A stretch of DNA of 64,000 bases from Acorus gramineus (taxonomy: Eukaryota > Streptophyta > Magnoliopsida > Acorales > Acoraceae). The notes beneath the pieces are model-generated. The model worked only from the letters and a program-made list of their open reading frames with translations. It had not been told where the DNA came from and did not search any database. The stretch spans positions 15,340,760 to 15,404,759 of the forward strand of contig CM060848.1 in the NCBI GenBank assembly GCA_030737835.1. Direction: 5' to 3'. Every line of letters starts with the position of its first letter. The stretch's first letter is position 1. This document shows positions 10,783 to 22,719 of the stretch, piece after piece. Made by a program: the position numbers and the translations under genes.

Positions 10783-11186
10783 AATACATAACGACATAAT
10801 AGATTATATATTTCATTATGTAACTTCATATATTATGTTAGTGATGACACAGTGCTGCAATAATTCTTCAACACTCTCAAAACCATATGGATTGCCACAA
10901 ATCTAGACTTCAATGAATTAATAATACTACAACAGACAGCAGCATAATAGCCGGAACCGCGCAGATTTTGTACAAAATCTAACTTTGAACCCTTGTTTCC
11001 TTGAACGACAACAACCACTTCAAAAGAATCAGAAACCAAAACGGATTCAAAAGAAAAGCTAAACAAGAACAGCCTTTAGAACTCTCGACAGCCAAAATTG
11101 GTCGTTGAGTGCTCTCTGATTCTCCAAACAAACCAGGCACACCCATCCATGTTTCTTCTGCGTCAAAGAATCAGTCATTAAAATCC

Positions 11187-14100
11187 TTACGTGAAGATCG
11201 TGATCGACAGAAGCATTAGCATCCCAGCAAAGAGAGCGACATTGATGGATCTCCATGACTGGCATGGCGCGGACGAATCAGACGTTGAATTCGCCGAAGG
11301 AGCCAGAGACGTCCCATTGATCAACGTCCCGTTCTTCCCACTACAGATCAATCACAAGCATGTGAGACCCAAACCATCACACATTGAATTCATGGAAAAA
11401 TCAATAAATCACATGCGTACCTTCCTGGGAACAAGCAAGTTTCATGGCCTGCATCAACAGAGTGCAATATGTCAGTCACATATATTCATTCATCTTTGCG
11501 AGTTTGCCATGTTTTTTTTAACAGTACTCACTTGGATTGGTGGTCGTGATGGCCGCGACCCCATTGAAGAAGCAAGTCCCCAACGCCATCCCCATCTGGT
11601 GATAATACGCATCGAAGGCGTATGTTGCATGTGCCTCCACCGTGTCGGGGTCATAGCAAGGCTGCCCCTGCATCAGCGCCGAGCAATCCACCTTCCCTGG
11701 CCCACACGCCCAGTCCAGCGCCGCCTGCAGCATCTTCGCATCCGCCCCCTCCCTTGCCACGCAGTAAGTCTCATTCGCGGTGTCATTCGCAAGCACCAGA
11801 CCTGACCCCGTCAGGTGCAACGTGTAGACGGGAACTCCGTTTGCATCGAACAGCCCCCAGTTCTTCTCAGAGACGGCGCCGGGCCTCTGGTCCTCGTTGT
11901 AGAGCTCGTAAATGTACGTGCTCACTGCCACTCCCGGGTGCTTCGGGGTGCCTGTGCTGTTCAAGACGTGCCGGATGAGGTTGCTGTTGTAGGTGTTCGC
12001 GTTGTCCATCGTTGCGTCAGGCTCAGATGAATCGCCCTTCGAAGGCCACCCAGACTCGAGAACCTTGATGGGTATGTTGGTGAAGTTCAGATAAGCCATG
12101 GCAAAGTAGGCCGCGTCAACGATGGCATCGAACACGTTGGTGTAGTGCAACAACGTGTTTGCGTCCACGGCTTCCTTGTTGGGTGGGAGCGGGCGGAACA
12201 GAGCGTAGTCGAGCGCGATCACGCCGTTCGACTGCATGTAGTCATAGTACGGGTACACGTTGAGCATCAGATACGAGTTCGTCGACTGGAGGAACTTCAG
12301 CATTGGCACGGTAACGGAGTCCCACGAGCGGTTGAAGAAGGCCTGCGAAGGAGGGAAGGAGTCCAAGATGATGGAGGACGCGAGCGGGGTGGAGACCTTG
12401 ATGGTCGAGTCGAGGTCCGCGGCCACGAGGGCCGCGTGCACGAATTTCATGGCAGAGACGATGACGGGGGCCGCGTTTGGGAGGGAGGAGAGGACCTCGG
12501 ACCCTATGGCGATGGCAGTGATGTTGGTGGCGGGGACGTGGGCGAGGATGTGTTTAGAGACCCAGTTGGCTGCGGTGGAGTTGGACTGGCCGACACCGAG
12601 GAGCTCGTCATTGGGGACGGTGACGGTTACGCGGACGCCCGTGTTCGCGAGGGCCACAAGCATCGCATTGTCCGCGTCGTAGAGGCGCACGTGGCGGATG
12701 CTCTGCGACTTGAGGAGGGACGCTACCTGGGTCGGGGACGGCATGTCAGCAAGCAACGTCCCGATGTTGACGCCTATGAATGGGTCTGGCATTTGCAAAA
12801 GCATGTTCGTGAACAGGTGAGCTTGTAATGGAAAATTTGAAGTTCATGTTGCTTTTTAATTTGTTTGACCACTTTTGCCTTTGAATAAAAAGACAATAAA
12901 GTGAATGAAACCAATGGCACCAAGACCCTATAACCTGTGCAAAAGAATAATTGAAATGTGACCCTAAAGGGTTTCATTAGTTCAACCATATATTTGATGA
13001 TGAGTGTTATAATCTTTGCAGATATGATTCCATTCCATGCTTTTCCTCAAAGACAGAACACGCAGAAGAAGACAGACAATGATTGCATTCTCATTAATCT
13101 CTAGATTTGATTTTGTATTTTTGTTGTTGCGACTTTGTGACAAACATCTCATATAACTTAGCATAACCATCCCCGTTTTGGTTGTGTTACAAAAAGTTCT
13201 GATAGTTAATTATGTCTGAATGAACTAGAATAACATCCAACAATAATTCAAAGGTAAGGTAGAATAGCCTATCCATCTTATTTATAACCTAATGTATCAA
13301 TCTAGTCCTTTATTATTACATCTTTTAAAATCGGATTAAAAATAAGGTAATGTTATACCACACCATTTTAATGAAAAACAATTCAAAATCAAGATAATTG
13401 TTCGTATTTTATCTCAATTTTTTTTTAATAACAAATGAGGATCTAAAATAAATAAATTCCAAATACATATATACTATATTAAAAAAAGAGGACTTATTGT
13501 ACCCCCACTACAGCACCTACACATGCAACTTTAATGAATGCACTGAATCAGCTGTTTCAGCTAAGTTTTGGATTACATAGCATGAATGGGACTGTTTTTA
13601 TCTCTTTTTTTTGTCAGATAACACAAAAGAAGAGCACTGGACAGACAGATTGGGCTGGCCCACAATCAGGTCGCGGGACCCACCATTCAAAAACCGACAC
13701 CATTTGTAGAATCGGATCTCAACCGTTCATTGAACATCACATGGGCATGGAATGCAAAATCTGACCTGGAAATGTCCTCGTCCAGCTCTTCTTTAAAGAC
13801 GAGGGGGTGTTATTAAATATTATTTTAACTCGAGGGGTTGCATTGCTATTTTTTCAAATCTGACCTGGAAATGTCCTCGTCCAGCTCTTCTTTAAAGACG
13901 AGGGGGTGTTATTAAATATTATTTTAACTCGAGGGGTTGCATTGCTATTTTTTCAAGGGTTTCTTTGTCACTAAACAAAAATGCACGACCCCATACTGCA
14001 AAATAAAAATTTTAAAATATTTCACCGACACGAGTCCCCAAAAGGAAGCAGACACGACTCACGAGCCCAACAACCAGCAAAACAGATGTATAACCGAAGG

Positions 14101-14973
14101 TCATAAAATATAATTAGATATCAAATTACGGAAAACACCCCCCTTATCTTGAATTGTTATTCCACTCCATTACCAGCAAAAAAAAAAAAGTAATGCACGG
14201 GTGAGACCCCCAAGTGCCTCAATAATCGTGCACGCTCTGTAAAACATCAGGCCCTCAATAAATGCGGGGGAAAACGGAGGAAGAACAACTTAACACCGTT
14301 TGTTGTTATTATTATTTAAAAAATCACCTAAAATAGAACATTTGTCCGATACTGCAAAAGCAAAATTGATGCTTTACAAGCAAAAAAAAATAAAATTGAT
14401 GCTTTGAACTTCAAGGGTCAGACATTATTTCGCCATTAAAGAGGGAGAAACATGAACTTTTGCATGAAAGAGCAGGGGTAATATAATCATTTCAAATCAG
14501 CCCAGAAGGAACCTGTACTGTTTGTGAACATGGACTGCTTTCACACTCTTCCTTCACTCCTCACATTCATATTAAAAAATCCCCATTTTTTACTTGTGTT
14601 TGAGCTCCTCAGAAGTCAGAACTAAAGAAACCCAAATCATTCAATATAATGAAAAGAATCCCCCTTTCAACCGAACCAAAACAGGACTTTGAAGACTCAA
14701 AACAATAAAAAAAAAAAGAAAGCCCAAATGTGATTCTCACTACCCAACTTGTTCAAACGTCTCGATCAAGAACTACCCATCATTAAAAAAAAAAAACAAG
14801 TTGCGCAAAATAGCACTAATGCGTCTTGAAATGTGTAATGAGAGGCACCACATGAAACCATGAACGAAACAAGAGATCTAGAGAGATAGCGAGAGAGAGA
14901 GAGAGAGAGAGGACTGACCTTCATCCGCTGAAGAAACAGAGACCAGTAGAAACAACAGAAACAACCAAACCAT
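11187..14973 (-). CDS. GPI-anchored GH17 glucan endo-1,3-beta-glucosidase, copy 2
   Basis: Exons 14919-14973, 11532-12785, 11421-11448 and 11187-11340 join in frame to 496 residues, the same model as copy 1. The signal peptide, GH17 domain with E115 and E262, X8 cysteines and hydrophobic GPI tail are all present. Family members cut beta-1,3-glucan at the cell surface; some act on callose at plasmodesmata. Intron 1 is 2,133 bp with no retrotransposon. At residues 203-209 it reads QSNGVIA, which resembles the family, whereas copy 1 has RPKSRIR. The two proteins otherwise differ by two conservative V/I changes (positions 98 and 112), so this copy is the likelier normal enzyme. The short upstream readings MFVQ/MLLQ are intron read-through, not the true start. 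Confidence 0.93.
13759..13956. repeat. Two-copy tandem repeat in GH17 intron 1, unit 2
   Basis: Counterpart of 8760-8967, with units starting at 13759 and 13858. The 99-bp spacing lacks the AGGGTT between units seen in unit 1. Confidence 0.85.
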
Positions 14974-15438
14974 CAGTCTTCCTTCAACAACACAAAAAAA
15001 CCCAACTTTCGAGAATCAAAAATATATAAAAAAAAAAAACACCCAAACTGCGAAAGATGGGAGAGTTTTGGAGAATCAAAAGAGAGAGAGAGAGAATGAA
15101 AAAAAGGAGACTCTTTTTCAATGCCGAGAAGGGGGAAGAACATATAAAAGGGTGTTTAAACACCACGCGATTCCAACAAGATGTGCACCCCCCTCGAATG
15201 GTTTAAACCGGGTGACGGAATGCGACGTGAGGGTGTGAGATTAGCATAGGAGATCCGGGTGGGGTCACGGTGGGGATGTATGTCAGTGTTGGTGGAGTTT
15301 TTAGCTACGCAGATCACGAGGCGTCCATGATGGATCGGACGGTGGAGGATGAGATAAGAGCCGTTCCTCGAGTGCAGCAGTGAGTGGGGACGAAGTCCGA
15401 GTGTGCTGACGTGGAAGACAGCTGGAACCAACGGTCAT

Positions 15439-16395
15439 ATTCCCTCCCTGGTCACCGCTTTTAATTCCCCCAAAAACTTTTTTTTTTTTTTCTCTTTTTT
15501 GGTTTTTGTTTTTGTATTTGGCGACTCACAAGGGAGGACGAAGCGTGTGAGTCTCATACAGGGTTGGGTGGGAACACCCGTACGTGTGGTTCTGTTGCGG
15601 TGGTCTCCTTTGATGTACGGCTGGTCTTCGCTTAGATTTTTTAATCAGATTTTCTTTTTATAATTTAAAATACAATCTTATATATTTTATTAAAAATCTA
15701 ATAAAATATATATTTTGTTATATATTTTTTTATATTTAACAAAAATGAATTCACTTAACTTGAAATGAAGCGACATATAATTTTATTAAAACATATATTT
15801 TATTAAATGATGTGTGATTTGAAATTTGATTAGTAAATGTAACTAAGTCTCACATTTTCCTTTTTTAGATATCTCCAACCATACTAATGGGCCCATGGCC
15901 CATGAGGGATAGGATAGAAGGCGGTTATAGGGAACATGTTAGGTGGATAATTTAATTGTTTTAACATGTTTGTCGTGATAGTTAGATTTTATCACATTGA
16001 GATAAATATATTAATAGTTAATATAATTATGTTATTTTGTTGTTAAAGGTGTGCTTGTGCATAAATTTGAAGAGAAAATGAAATAAAGTGAGAGACTTTA
16101 GGTAAAAAGGAAAGTCGTGAAAAGTGAGAGAAAGTAAATGATTTTTTCTTTGACTAACTTTCATGGTGTTTATGCATGTGTGAAAAAAAATTTTATCACT
16201 TTCTCTCAAAATCTCATATGTAGGGAAAGGAAAAAAAAAATTCTACTTTTTTTAATAAGTCAAAATAGGAGAAGAAAAGTGATCGAAATTTTTTTTATTT
16301 TTCCTATTTAACACAAACACTAGCTTTTTGAATAGTCAAATAGAGAATTTTTAATTTTCATCACACTTCCACAATACACACCTTTAATTTTTTCT
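15439..16395. other. AT-rich intergenic stretch
   Basis: No gene is supported. It contains a T-rich run near 15478 and, at 16047-16210, a second copy of the dispersed AT-rich repeat seen at 438-600. Confidence 0.5.
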
Positions 16396-16726
16396 TTAAA
16401 TGGTAATGACACGTAATGACTTTTGATATATTATTTTGTAATAATAAAATCTCACGGTTACAAACACATTGGACAATCAAATTGTCCAACTAGTATTGAA
16501 CTTGGTTACATGCACCCCATTAAAATGCAATCCCATCAAATAAAAATAAATTTTTTAAAAGGGAAGAGGCCCCAAATAAAATAAAAAAAGAAAAAAAAGG
16601 AAGAAACTGATGGGGGTGATGTAGAAGTTTATCCAAATCTTATTTTTTCTTTAAGTAATGACAAGTGATGATTGATATATTATTTTGTAATAATAAAATC
16701 TCACGTACAAACACGTTGGACAGTAG
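16396..16726. repeat. Direct repeat pair, about 75 bp
   Basis: 16396-16476 and 16652-16726 share TGATATATTATTTTGTAATA, then AAATCTCACG and ACAAACAC.TTGGACA. They are about 255 bp apart. They may be a local duplication or the ends of a degraded element; no TG/CA ends are seen. Confidence 0.6.
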
Positions 16727-17199
16727 AGAAATATTCTCAACAAATAATCCCTTGGTTACAGATATATTTGCCCCTATTAATATTAATATTAGAATCCTTC
16801 TTTTCCATTTTTCCCCTCTTCTTCATCATTCGTTTCCACACACCCTATCAACTGTACTTGACCATCCGTCCATTAGGGAGCCCCCTTCTTCAACATACAC
16901 ACCTTTTCCATTGTTTATAAGTGCTTGGTCCTCGCCATCTTCATCTGCATATGCATCCATTGTCTCATATATAGGGTCTATAAATCTCTCTCATAAAAGC
17001 ATAAATCTTCCATCAACTATAATCGGTACTTGTCCCATAGGATTGATTTCTGAAACAACAAAATCCAAACATCCTAACCTCCTCAAAATCAATCTTTTGT
17101 TCGCCCTAAAAAACACATCAAACAACGAAAAAAAATGTAAATCTCCTCCACTAACAGAAAACAAGAAGTGAAGTAGAAAAGTGAAAGATCAAATTGTAG

Positions 17200-17430
17200 A
17201 TGGATCAACTGAGGACGCGGACAACGAGATCAATGGAAGGCGTTGCCAAGGAGGACATCGACGACATCAGGGAAGGGGACTACGTTAAATATTTATGGGT
17301 AATGTTAAGGTTTAGATTTTTTAGGTCAAGTCCGGGGAAGGGTATATATGTAATTTTGTATCTAGGGTTACATTCAGCTAACCCATATGTTAATTTAACT
17401 GATAGAAGGTTCTTTTTGCATTTTTGTTAA
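17200..17430 (+). other. Weak possible exon, not identified
   Basis: An ATG opens a short polar reading (MDQLRTRTTRSMEG, then DIDDIREGDY). Base composition is more gene-like than the surroundings for about 100 bp, then AT-rich sequence resumes. No domain, downstream exon or family match is recognised. It could be a gene remnant or chance. Confidence 0.15.
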
Positions 17431-17938
17431 GTTTTTGTGTGTGCGCGCGCGCGTGTGCTGTGTGCCTGTGTTATAAGTAAGTTTATAAGGGATTATATAG
17501 ATTTAAGCAAGTTTATAAGGGGTTATATGGATTTTTTCTTTTTTAAATGATTTTTTCTTTGTTGAAAATTGTGAAATGTTAAAGTAGATATTTTGAGTGA
17601 ATTTAAAATTTTAAATTTAAAAATTTAGATGCTATTAAAAAACTTGTATGCAGTCAATGAAAAATTTATTTTACATAGTTTTAAACTTTTATTTATTTAG
17701 AGATTAGTGATTTTAGAGAAATGTATCATAGTTATATTATATATTTATTTATTTAACATTTAAACTACTATTATTTTATTATTTATTTATTTATATTTAA
17801 AATCTCATTCATGAAGGATCTGAGATTTTCTCATTATTATAAAATCTTGATTATACCACTACACACCATAACTGATTTGAACTATCAAATGATGGAAGTT
17901 GAGGATATGCTGAACCAGAAAATCAATATAAAAAAATT
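17431..17938. other. AT-rich intergenic stretch
   Basis: No gene is seen. It contains a short alternating CG/TG run near 17440 and two similar GTTTATAAGGG.TTATAT pieces near 17479 and 17508. Confidence 0.5.
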
Positions 17939-18216
17939 GGGTTTTTTTTATTTTTTAGTCTCTGTAAACTATATGATTTAGTGATTGATCCCTCACTTCT
18001 TCATATTTCGGTTTAAATATCTAGATTTAAAATGTATGTTTCTTATTAGTCATTGGGAGGGACCTATCTCTAAATTATTTGATTTTTTGTTTAATCCCTT
18101 GGAGGGACTAAAATGAACATATCCTTTAAATTTAGAGACTTAAACCGAAATATGAAGAAGTGAGGGATCGATCATTAAATCATATAGTTTATGGTGTTTT
18201 AAAAATAAAAAAACCC
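17939..18216. mobile_element. Foldback (hairpin) element, copy A
   Basis: 278 bp with long inverted arms starting GGGTTTTTTTTATTTT and ending AAAAAAACCC. The arms carry TTTAGTGATTGATCCCTCAC and its complement, with a short centre. It is the same family as 36425-36697, which has a 9-bp target duplication. No clear target duplication is visible here. It is non-coding and the transcript could fold into one long hairpin. Confidence 0.8.
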
Positions 18217-18653
18217 TAAATTTTTTTATTCATTTATCTATTCCATCAAACATTTTGTATACAAGTTTCAAATATTAAAATATTTTCAAAATGATATAGA
18301 CATTTTGTTTAAGGACTAATAAGAAATTGTTTTTTGAAATTGATAATTTAAAATAAAATATGAAGAATGGAGGGACTGATCACTAAAGAACATAGTTTAC
18401 AGGGATTAAAAAATAAAAATTATATATCACAAACTAACGGTATATGGATGAGCGTTTGGCAGAAGGGACTAAAAACGAAATAGATGGTTGAATTGAAGGA
18501 CTTAAAAAAAATGAAGAATGGAAAGATCGATTCCTAAATAGACATTTATAAGGACTTAAAACTAAAAATTTCTAATACAATTTAACTATAAATTTAAGGA
18601 AAGGCTGAAGGATGTTCACACTTCACACACACACACACACACAAATATCACAT
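18217..18653. repeat. Degraded foldback-family fragments and a (CA)n microsatellite
   Basis: Pieces such as GGAGGGACTGATCACTAAA and AAAGATCGATTCCTAAA resemble the arms of the neighbouring foldback element. A (CA)n run lies at about 18625-18643. No gene. Confidence 0.5.
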
Positions 18654-18663
18654 TTATCCCAAA

Positions 18664-19485
18664 GGGGACAGTTATTATCACCCATCAACTCCTCAACCCA
18701 CCCCCCTTTATTTTATTTTATTTTCGTTATCTTAGCCCACCCCCTCCCCAAAATGGCTCAATTTCTTCATCGTCATTCTATTCGTCTTCGGCTTCGAAGA
18801 TGGGGTTGAAGCGGGAAAGACGGGTGGAGGAGAGGAGGGGATCATCATCAGTCCTCAACCTCGCCCTGTGCTCCACCACGAACGTCATCGCCAACAGCGG
18901 CACTGCCGCCCCCACCGAAGGCCAACACCACAGCCGCCTGTGCCGGCCTCGTCAGATTCGCCGACCCCCAACATCCTCCTCTTGAGTTGGGCGAGTTCGA
19001 TGTCGAGCTGGGAGTAGATGGAGATGAACTTACTGATGGCCATGCTGCAGGGCCGCAAGCGCCGACGACTTGGCCGACGAAGCCGGAGAAGACCATGGCC
19101 TTGACGTCTGACTTGACGACGCTGATGCCCATCATGAGGGAGTAGGTGGAGACGAAGCTATCATTGGCGCCTAGGTCCGCCGCATGAAATCCGTGTTAGT
19201 GGCGGTGGTGGTGACATTGACGGTGATCTTGGTTTGGGAAGCAACGGTGACAGCGACGGCGGCAGCTATACATGAGTGATGGAAAAAAAACCTTAAAGAG
19301 ATGGATAGGGAGGAGTTCTTTTTCATCGATCAGGCATTCGAACCCGTCGCCGACGCCATCATCTCGGGGGTTTCTGTTTGGTTGGTGAGGCGTTTTTTAG
19401 GGGAGTGGGGTGGGTTAGGGTAACAAAATAAAAAACATTAAAAGGGGTTGATTGAGGAGTTGAAGGGGTGGTAATAACTGTCCTC
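18664..19485. mobile_element. Pack-MULE-like element with a captured gene fragment
   Basis: 822 bp bounded by imperfect inverted repeats of about 90 bp: left GGGGACAGTTATTATCACCC, right (reverse) GAGGACAGTTATTACCACCC, both continuing with CAACTCCTCAA and a CCCACCCC stretch. It is flanked by 10-bp direct repeats matching 9/10 (TTATCCCAAA at 18654-18663, TTCTCCCAAA at 19486-19495), the size typical of Mutator-like elements. The interior is GC-rich and carries a broken iron-transporter-like fragment. No transposase is seen, so it would need one in trans. Confidence 0.75.
18815..19190 (-). pseudogene. Vacuolar iron transporter (VIT/nodulin-21-like) fragment
   Basis: In the minus direction three frames in succession resemble one VIT-family protein: GANDSFVSTYSLMMGI and SDVKAMVFSGFVG, then CSMAISKFISIYSQLDIELA in a second frame, then VPLLAMTFVVEHRARLR in a third. 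Live members move iron or manganese into the vacuole and read approximately GANDGLVSTASLMMG, then a stretch with QLDIE. At least two frame changes plus missing start and end mean no functional product. It sits inside the inverted repeats of the Pack-MULE-like element, so it was probably captured. Confidence 0.75.
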
Positions 19486-19647
19486 TTCTCCCAAACACAT
19501 ACAATATATAAGAGTTTTAAAATAAAAAACATTTACATTTTTTAACCATCACTAATCCTCCTTTTCTGCGAGGTGAATCACAAAAATGTTTTAACCTTTT
19601 TTTTTTTTTTTGGATAAGATCATCACTATTGGGGTTAATAACTCCAA

Positions 19648-20035
19648 GCCTCCGTTTAGAACAGAGATGAATTTTATTCTAAGATATACATTTATCTAAG
19701 CATAAGTGAGTATAAATAAAGATAAAATGATTTTGTGTTTTGTTGTGTTTTGAATTATTCTCGATGATAAACTTAAGAATAAATGTTTTGTTATTTGGGT
19801 AAAGTGTAAATAAAGTATGGATAATGATTTATAAAAAGTAAAAAGTAATGATAATTGATTTAATAAGTGATTTATAAGAGGTGATGACAGTTGATTTGAT
19901 AGTGGGTCCACATATTCTTTGGATGGAATAACTTAAGATATCTTTAATTCCAAGGGTTGATTGGAATCCATGTACAACTTTATTAGAGTTTATTTTAATA
20001 TACTTTATCAGGGATTATCCAGGATAAACAAACAC
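19648..20035. mobile_element. Tourist-like MITE, diverged
   Basis: Starts GCCTCCGTTTAG and ends near AAACAAACAC. The interior has the family hallmarks TGTTTTGAATTATTCTCG and GTGATGACAGTTGATTTGAT. It is closest to the copy at 47167-47620. The ends are too diverged to fix the target site. Confidence 0.65.
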
Positions 20036-20340
20036 TTAAAAATTCTTATAAGGGGTTATCCGAGGTCTTATAACTAATATCTCACCTCCCAACGGTGGGT
20101 TAGGGTTTCGAATTCATATTTTCGGAGGCTTTGGCAAAATTTTGCTGATCTTGACGAAGAGGATTGAGGATGAGTTCAACAGAAACCCTACCGCCGCCTC
20201 CAGGTCCTCCACCGCTTGACCCCTCGGTTTACCTCTGAAACCCCACTATGTACACCCTGCGATGACGGCGGGTCCGCCTCAGAAACGGAGCGGTTGAGAC
20301 CATGTAACTCTTCTCGCTCTCTATTAGGTTTTGATTATGT
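20036..20340 (+). other. Possible first-exon remnant
   Basis: An ATG near 20170 begins a proline-rich reading (MSSTETLPPPPGPPPLDPS) that stops after about 22 codons. The surrounding 150 bp are more GC-rich than the flanks and preceded by GGGTTAGGGTTTCG, as is common near plant gene starts. No downstream exons are recognised. It may be a promoter/5' end of a lost gene. Confidence 0.2.
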
Positions 20341-21934
20341 GCCATTTCGGATAATTTGCAGGGCATCCGTTAATGTGGTTTTTACATAAGAGTTTTTAGG
20401 TCTGCCAGTGGTTATTGATCATTCGTCCTTGCCATATTAGTTTTGAGTATGATTTCGTATGCATACGTGCAAATTTGGTCCAAATTTTTTGCTTCACTGA
20501 GAGCTCCTTTTAGAATCAGTAGCCAAAGAATTGTTTTTTTTTTTTTTTTTGTGGAAGATCTCATTCAAATCACTCATTGTGACTAGCCTTTTGCCTTTTG
20601 TGGGGAAAAGAAATTCGATTCTGACAGTTTTTCAACAAGGAATTCAGAATTCAGAAAACATAAGGTACAATGCGGGAAGTATTGTTTGGAACCTAACTTT
20701 GAGCAAATATGCCCACTAATCAGTTCGAAATGGGGTGACCAAGTTTTTCAATGTTGAAAAACCTTTTATTCTGTTCTGCTGGACAGCACTTCAATGTTTG
20801 GGGATTTCTTTTCACAGATTCCTGCCTATACGGCGCATATGGAGGTTCCTTCACAAATTTATCAGAAATAAGTAAGAGGTCCAAGGTGATTTTTTTTCTT
20901 CAGATGATCCCACAAGCTGTTTATAGGTGTGTATGGTTACCCAGAAATTAAAAGATCTTCAAGGGACAATATTACTCGTGGATAATGTATGGAACATGGA
21001 GTGGTATCTTGTGTTGCCTAAGTGCGTGGTGAACATATTGTAGGGGCCCTTCCTTAGGCTGGGCAGGGATGGTATATCTTTTGAGGCGGTTGTTAGACTT
21101 GTATTCTGTTTTTGTTCGTTGTTTTCTCTCTTGCTGGGATGATTCCTGTTCTTTCTAGCTTCTTTTGGATGTTTGTCAAATTGATAAATTTGGTGGTCTC
21201 CCATCTTCTTTCAGTAAAAAAACAAAAGAAAAGAAAATCAGTTTAGTACATGTCCTAAGTTAATTTCACGGTCAAGAAAAACATTATGAAAATTCATGGC
21301 ATTTTTTTCTTTGGATGTCTCTGGTTGTGTTGGAGTACAAGGAGATGCTGTTGAAAGTCCATTTTATGTGGTTGATGATGCCAGTTGTATCATTACATCT
21401 TTACTGAAACGGAGTAGAAATATAAAAACTGCTTGGCAATTTTTTTTTTACTAGTGAAAGGCAGATGCTATACATGTGCATTGAATGTGAAGAGTGAACT
21501 ATTTGAATTCAAGAGGCTTTTGGATGAGAGTGTGAGAGGATGTAAAGTTTGAAGGAGAGAGGCAAAGTTGTTATTCTCTTGGTCCTCAGAAAAAGTTGTT
21601 CTCTTGTCATTTGAAAGGGCCATTTTGATTCTGAAAGGATATGTGTAAAGGAAGGGCTGGTTTTTTTATGCTTTGGAGTTCTCACTTTTACTGTTGTAAC
21701 CTCTCATGGACAAGAAAGCAAAAATCCACCTTTATTTTAACATGTCATGGATTTGTGTTTTTATGGTGGTTTACTTTGACATGGGATCCCTAATCTATAC
21801 TTTGGTGGCATGTTGTAATTAATCTAGTCTAGCCATGTTATAAGGTATGATTGTAGGTTTTTAGATAAGAACATGCATGTAGTGGTGGTAATGCAAGTCC
21901 CATTGGTGGGTGGGGAATTTGATTAAAGGTGGGA
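20341..21934. other. T-rich stretch without identifiable gene
   Basis: The composition resembles plant introns or UTRs, but no conserved exon was found on either strand. An A-rich run near 21216-21236 could end a retroposed copy, without a visible target duplication. Confidence 0.4.
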
Positions 21935-21939
21935 GTTCA

Positions 21940-22255
21940 CCGATAAAATGATTTTTTATTTGATTGTGTTTTGAATTATTCTCGTTGGGAAATGTAATAA
22001 TAAAGTTTTTGTTGTTTTGGATAAAATGTGAATAAAGTATAAATAAGAATTTATAAAAGGTGAAAAAATGATGACAGTTAATTTATAAAAGGTAATGATA
22101 GTTGATTAACAGTGAGCTCACATATTCATTTGGGTTGAATAACCTAGAATAACTTAATTCCAGGGGTTGTTGGAATTCATATACCACTTTTACCAGTTAT
22201 TTCTGGCATACAGATTCTCATTTATTCCTTACTTCTAAGCACCCATCTTGGAGTA
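21940..22255. repeat. Partial Tourist-like MITE, local duplicate
   Basis: Nearly identical to the interior of 22290-22719, about 395 bp away, but lacking both terminal repeats. This suggests a recent local duplication. Confidence 0.75.
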
Positions 22256-22289
22256 GTTTCTCACATGGGAATAACTACTCTTGCCGTAA

Positions 22290-22719
22290 GCCCCCGTTTG
22301 GATAGAGAATTAAGTTATTATGAGGTTTATGACTATTTCTAATATAAATAAAGATAAAATGATTTTTTATTTGGTTGTGTTTTGAATTATTCTCGTTGGG
22401 AAATGTAATAATAAAGTTTTTGTTGTTTTGGATAAAATGTGAATAAAGTATAAATAAGAATTTATAAAAGGTGAAAAAATGATAACAATTAATTTATAAA
22501 AGGTAATGATAGTTGATTAACAGTGAGCTCACATATTCATTTGGGTTAAATAACGTAGAATAACTTAATTCCAGGGGTTGTTGGAATTCATATACCACTT
22601 TTACCAGTTAATTCTGGCATATAGATTCTCATTTATTCCTTACTTCTAAGCACCCATCTTGAGGCTATTATGACTAATTCCCACTTGTTCCGTGCCCTAT
22701 TCTTGAACCAAACGGGGGC
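22290..22719. mobile_element. Tourist-like MITE, best-preserved copy
   Basis: 430 bp with perfect 12-bp terminal repeats GCCCCCGTTTGG / CCAAACGGGGGC and TAA on each side (22287-22289 and 22720-22722). The TAA target site and terminal G/C suit PIF/Harbinger-derived MITEs. It is non-coding. It serves as the type copy for the related elements in this window. Confidence 0.88.

Larger units (their letters stand above)
10783..15438. repeat. Tandem segmental duplication, unit 2
   Basis: A 4,656-bp unit homologous to 942-10769 without the two insertions. It keeps the unoccupied CATTG and TGCAC sites and so serves as the reference for the insertions in unit 1. It ends at CAACGGTCA, after which the sequence is unrelated. 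Confidence 0.92.

Noticed and set aside
16760-17100. Minus-strand reading with an INPMGQVPIIVDGRF segment, like a theta-class glutathione transferase
   Set aside because: Only about 18 residues fit, an in-frame stop follows and no other exon of the family is nearby. It may be chance or a tiny relic.
20341-21934. Possible multi-exon gene following the proline-rich start near 20170
   Set aside because: No conserved exon with proper splice phases could be found downstream.
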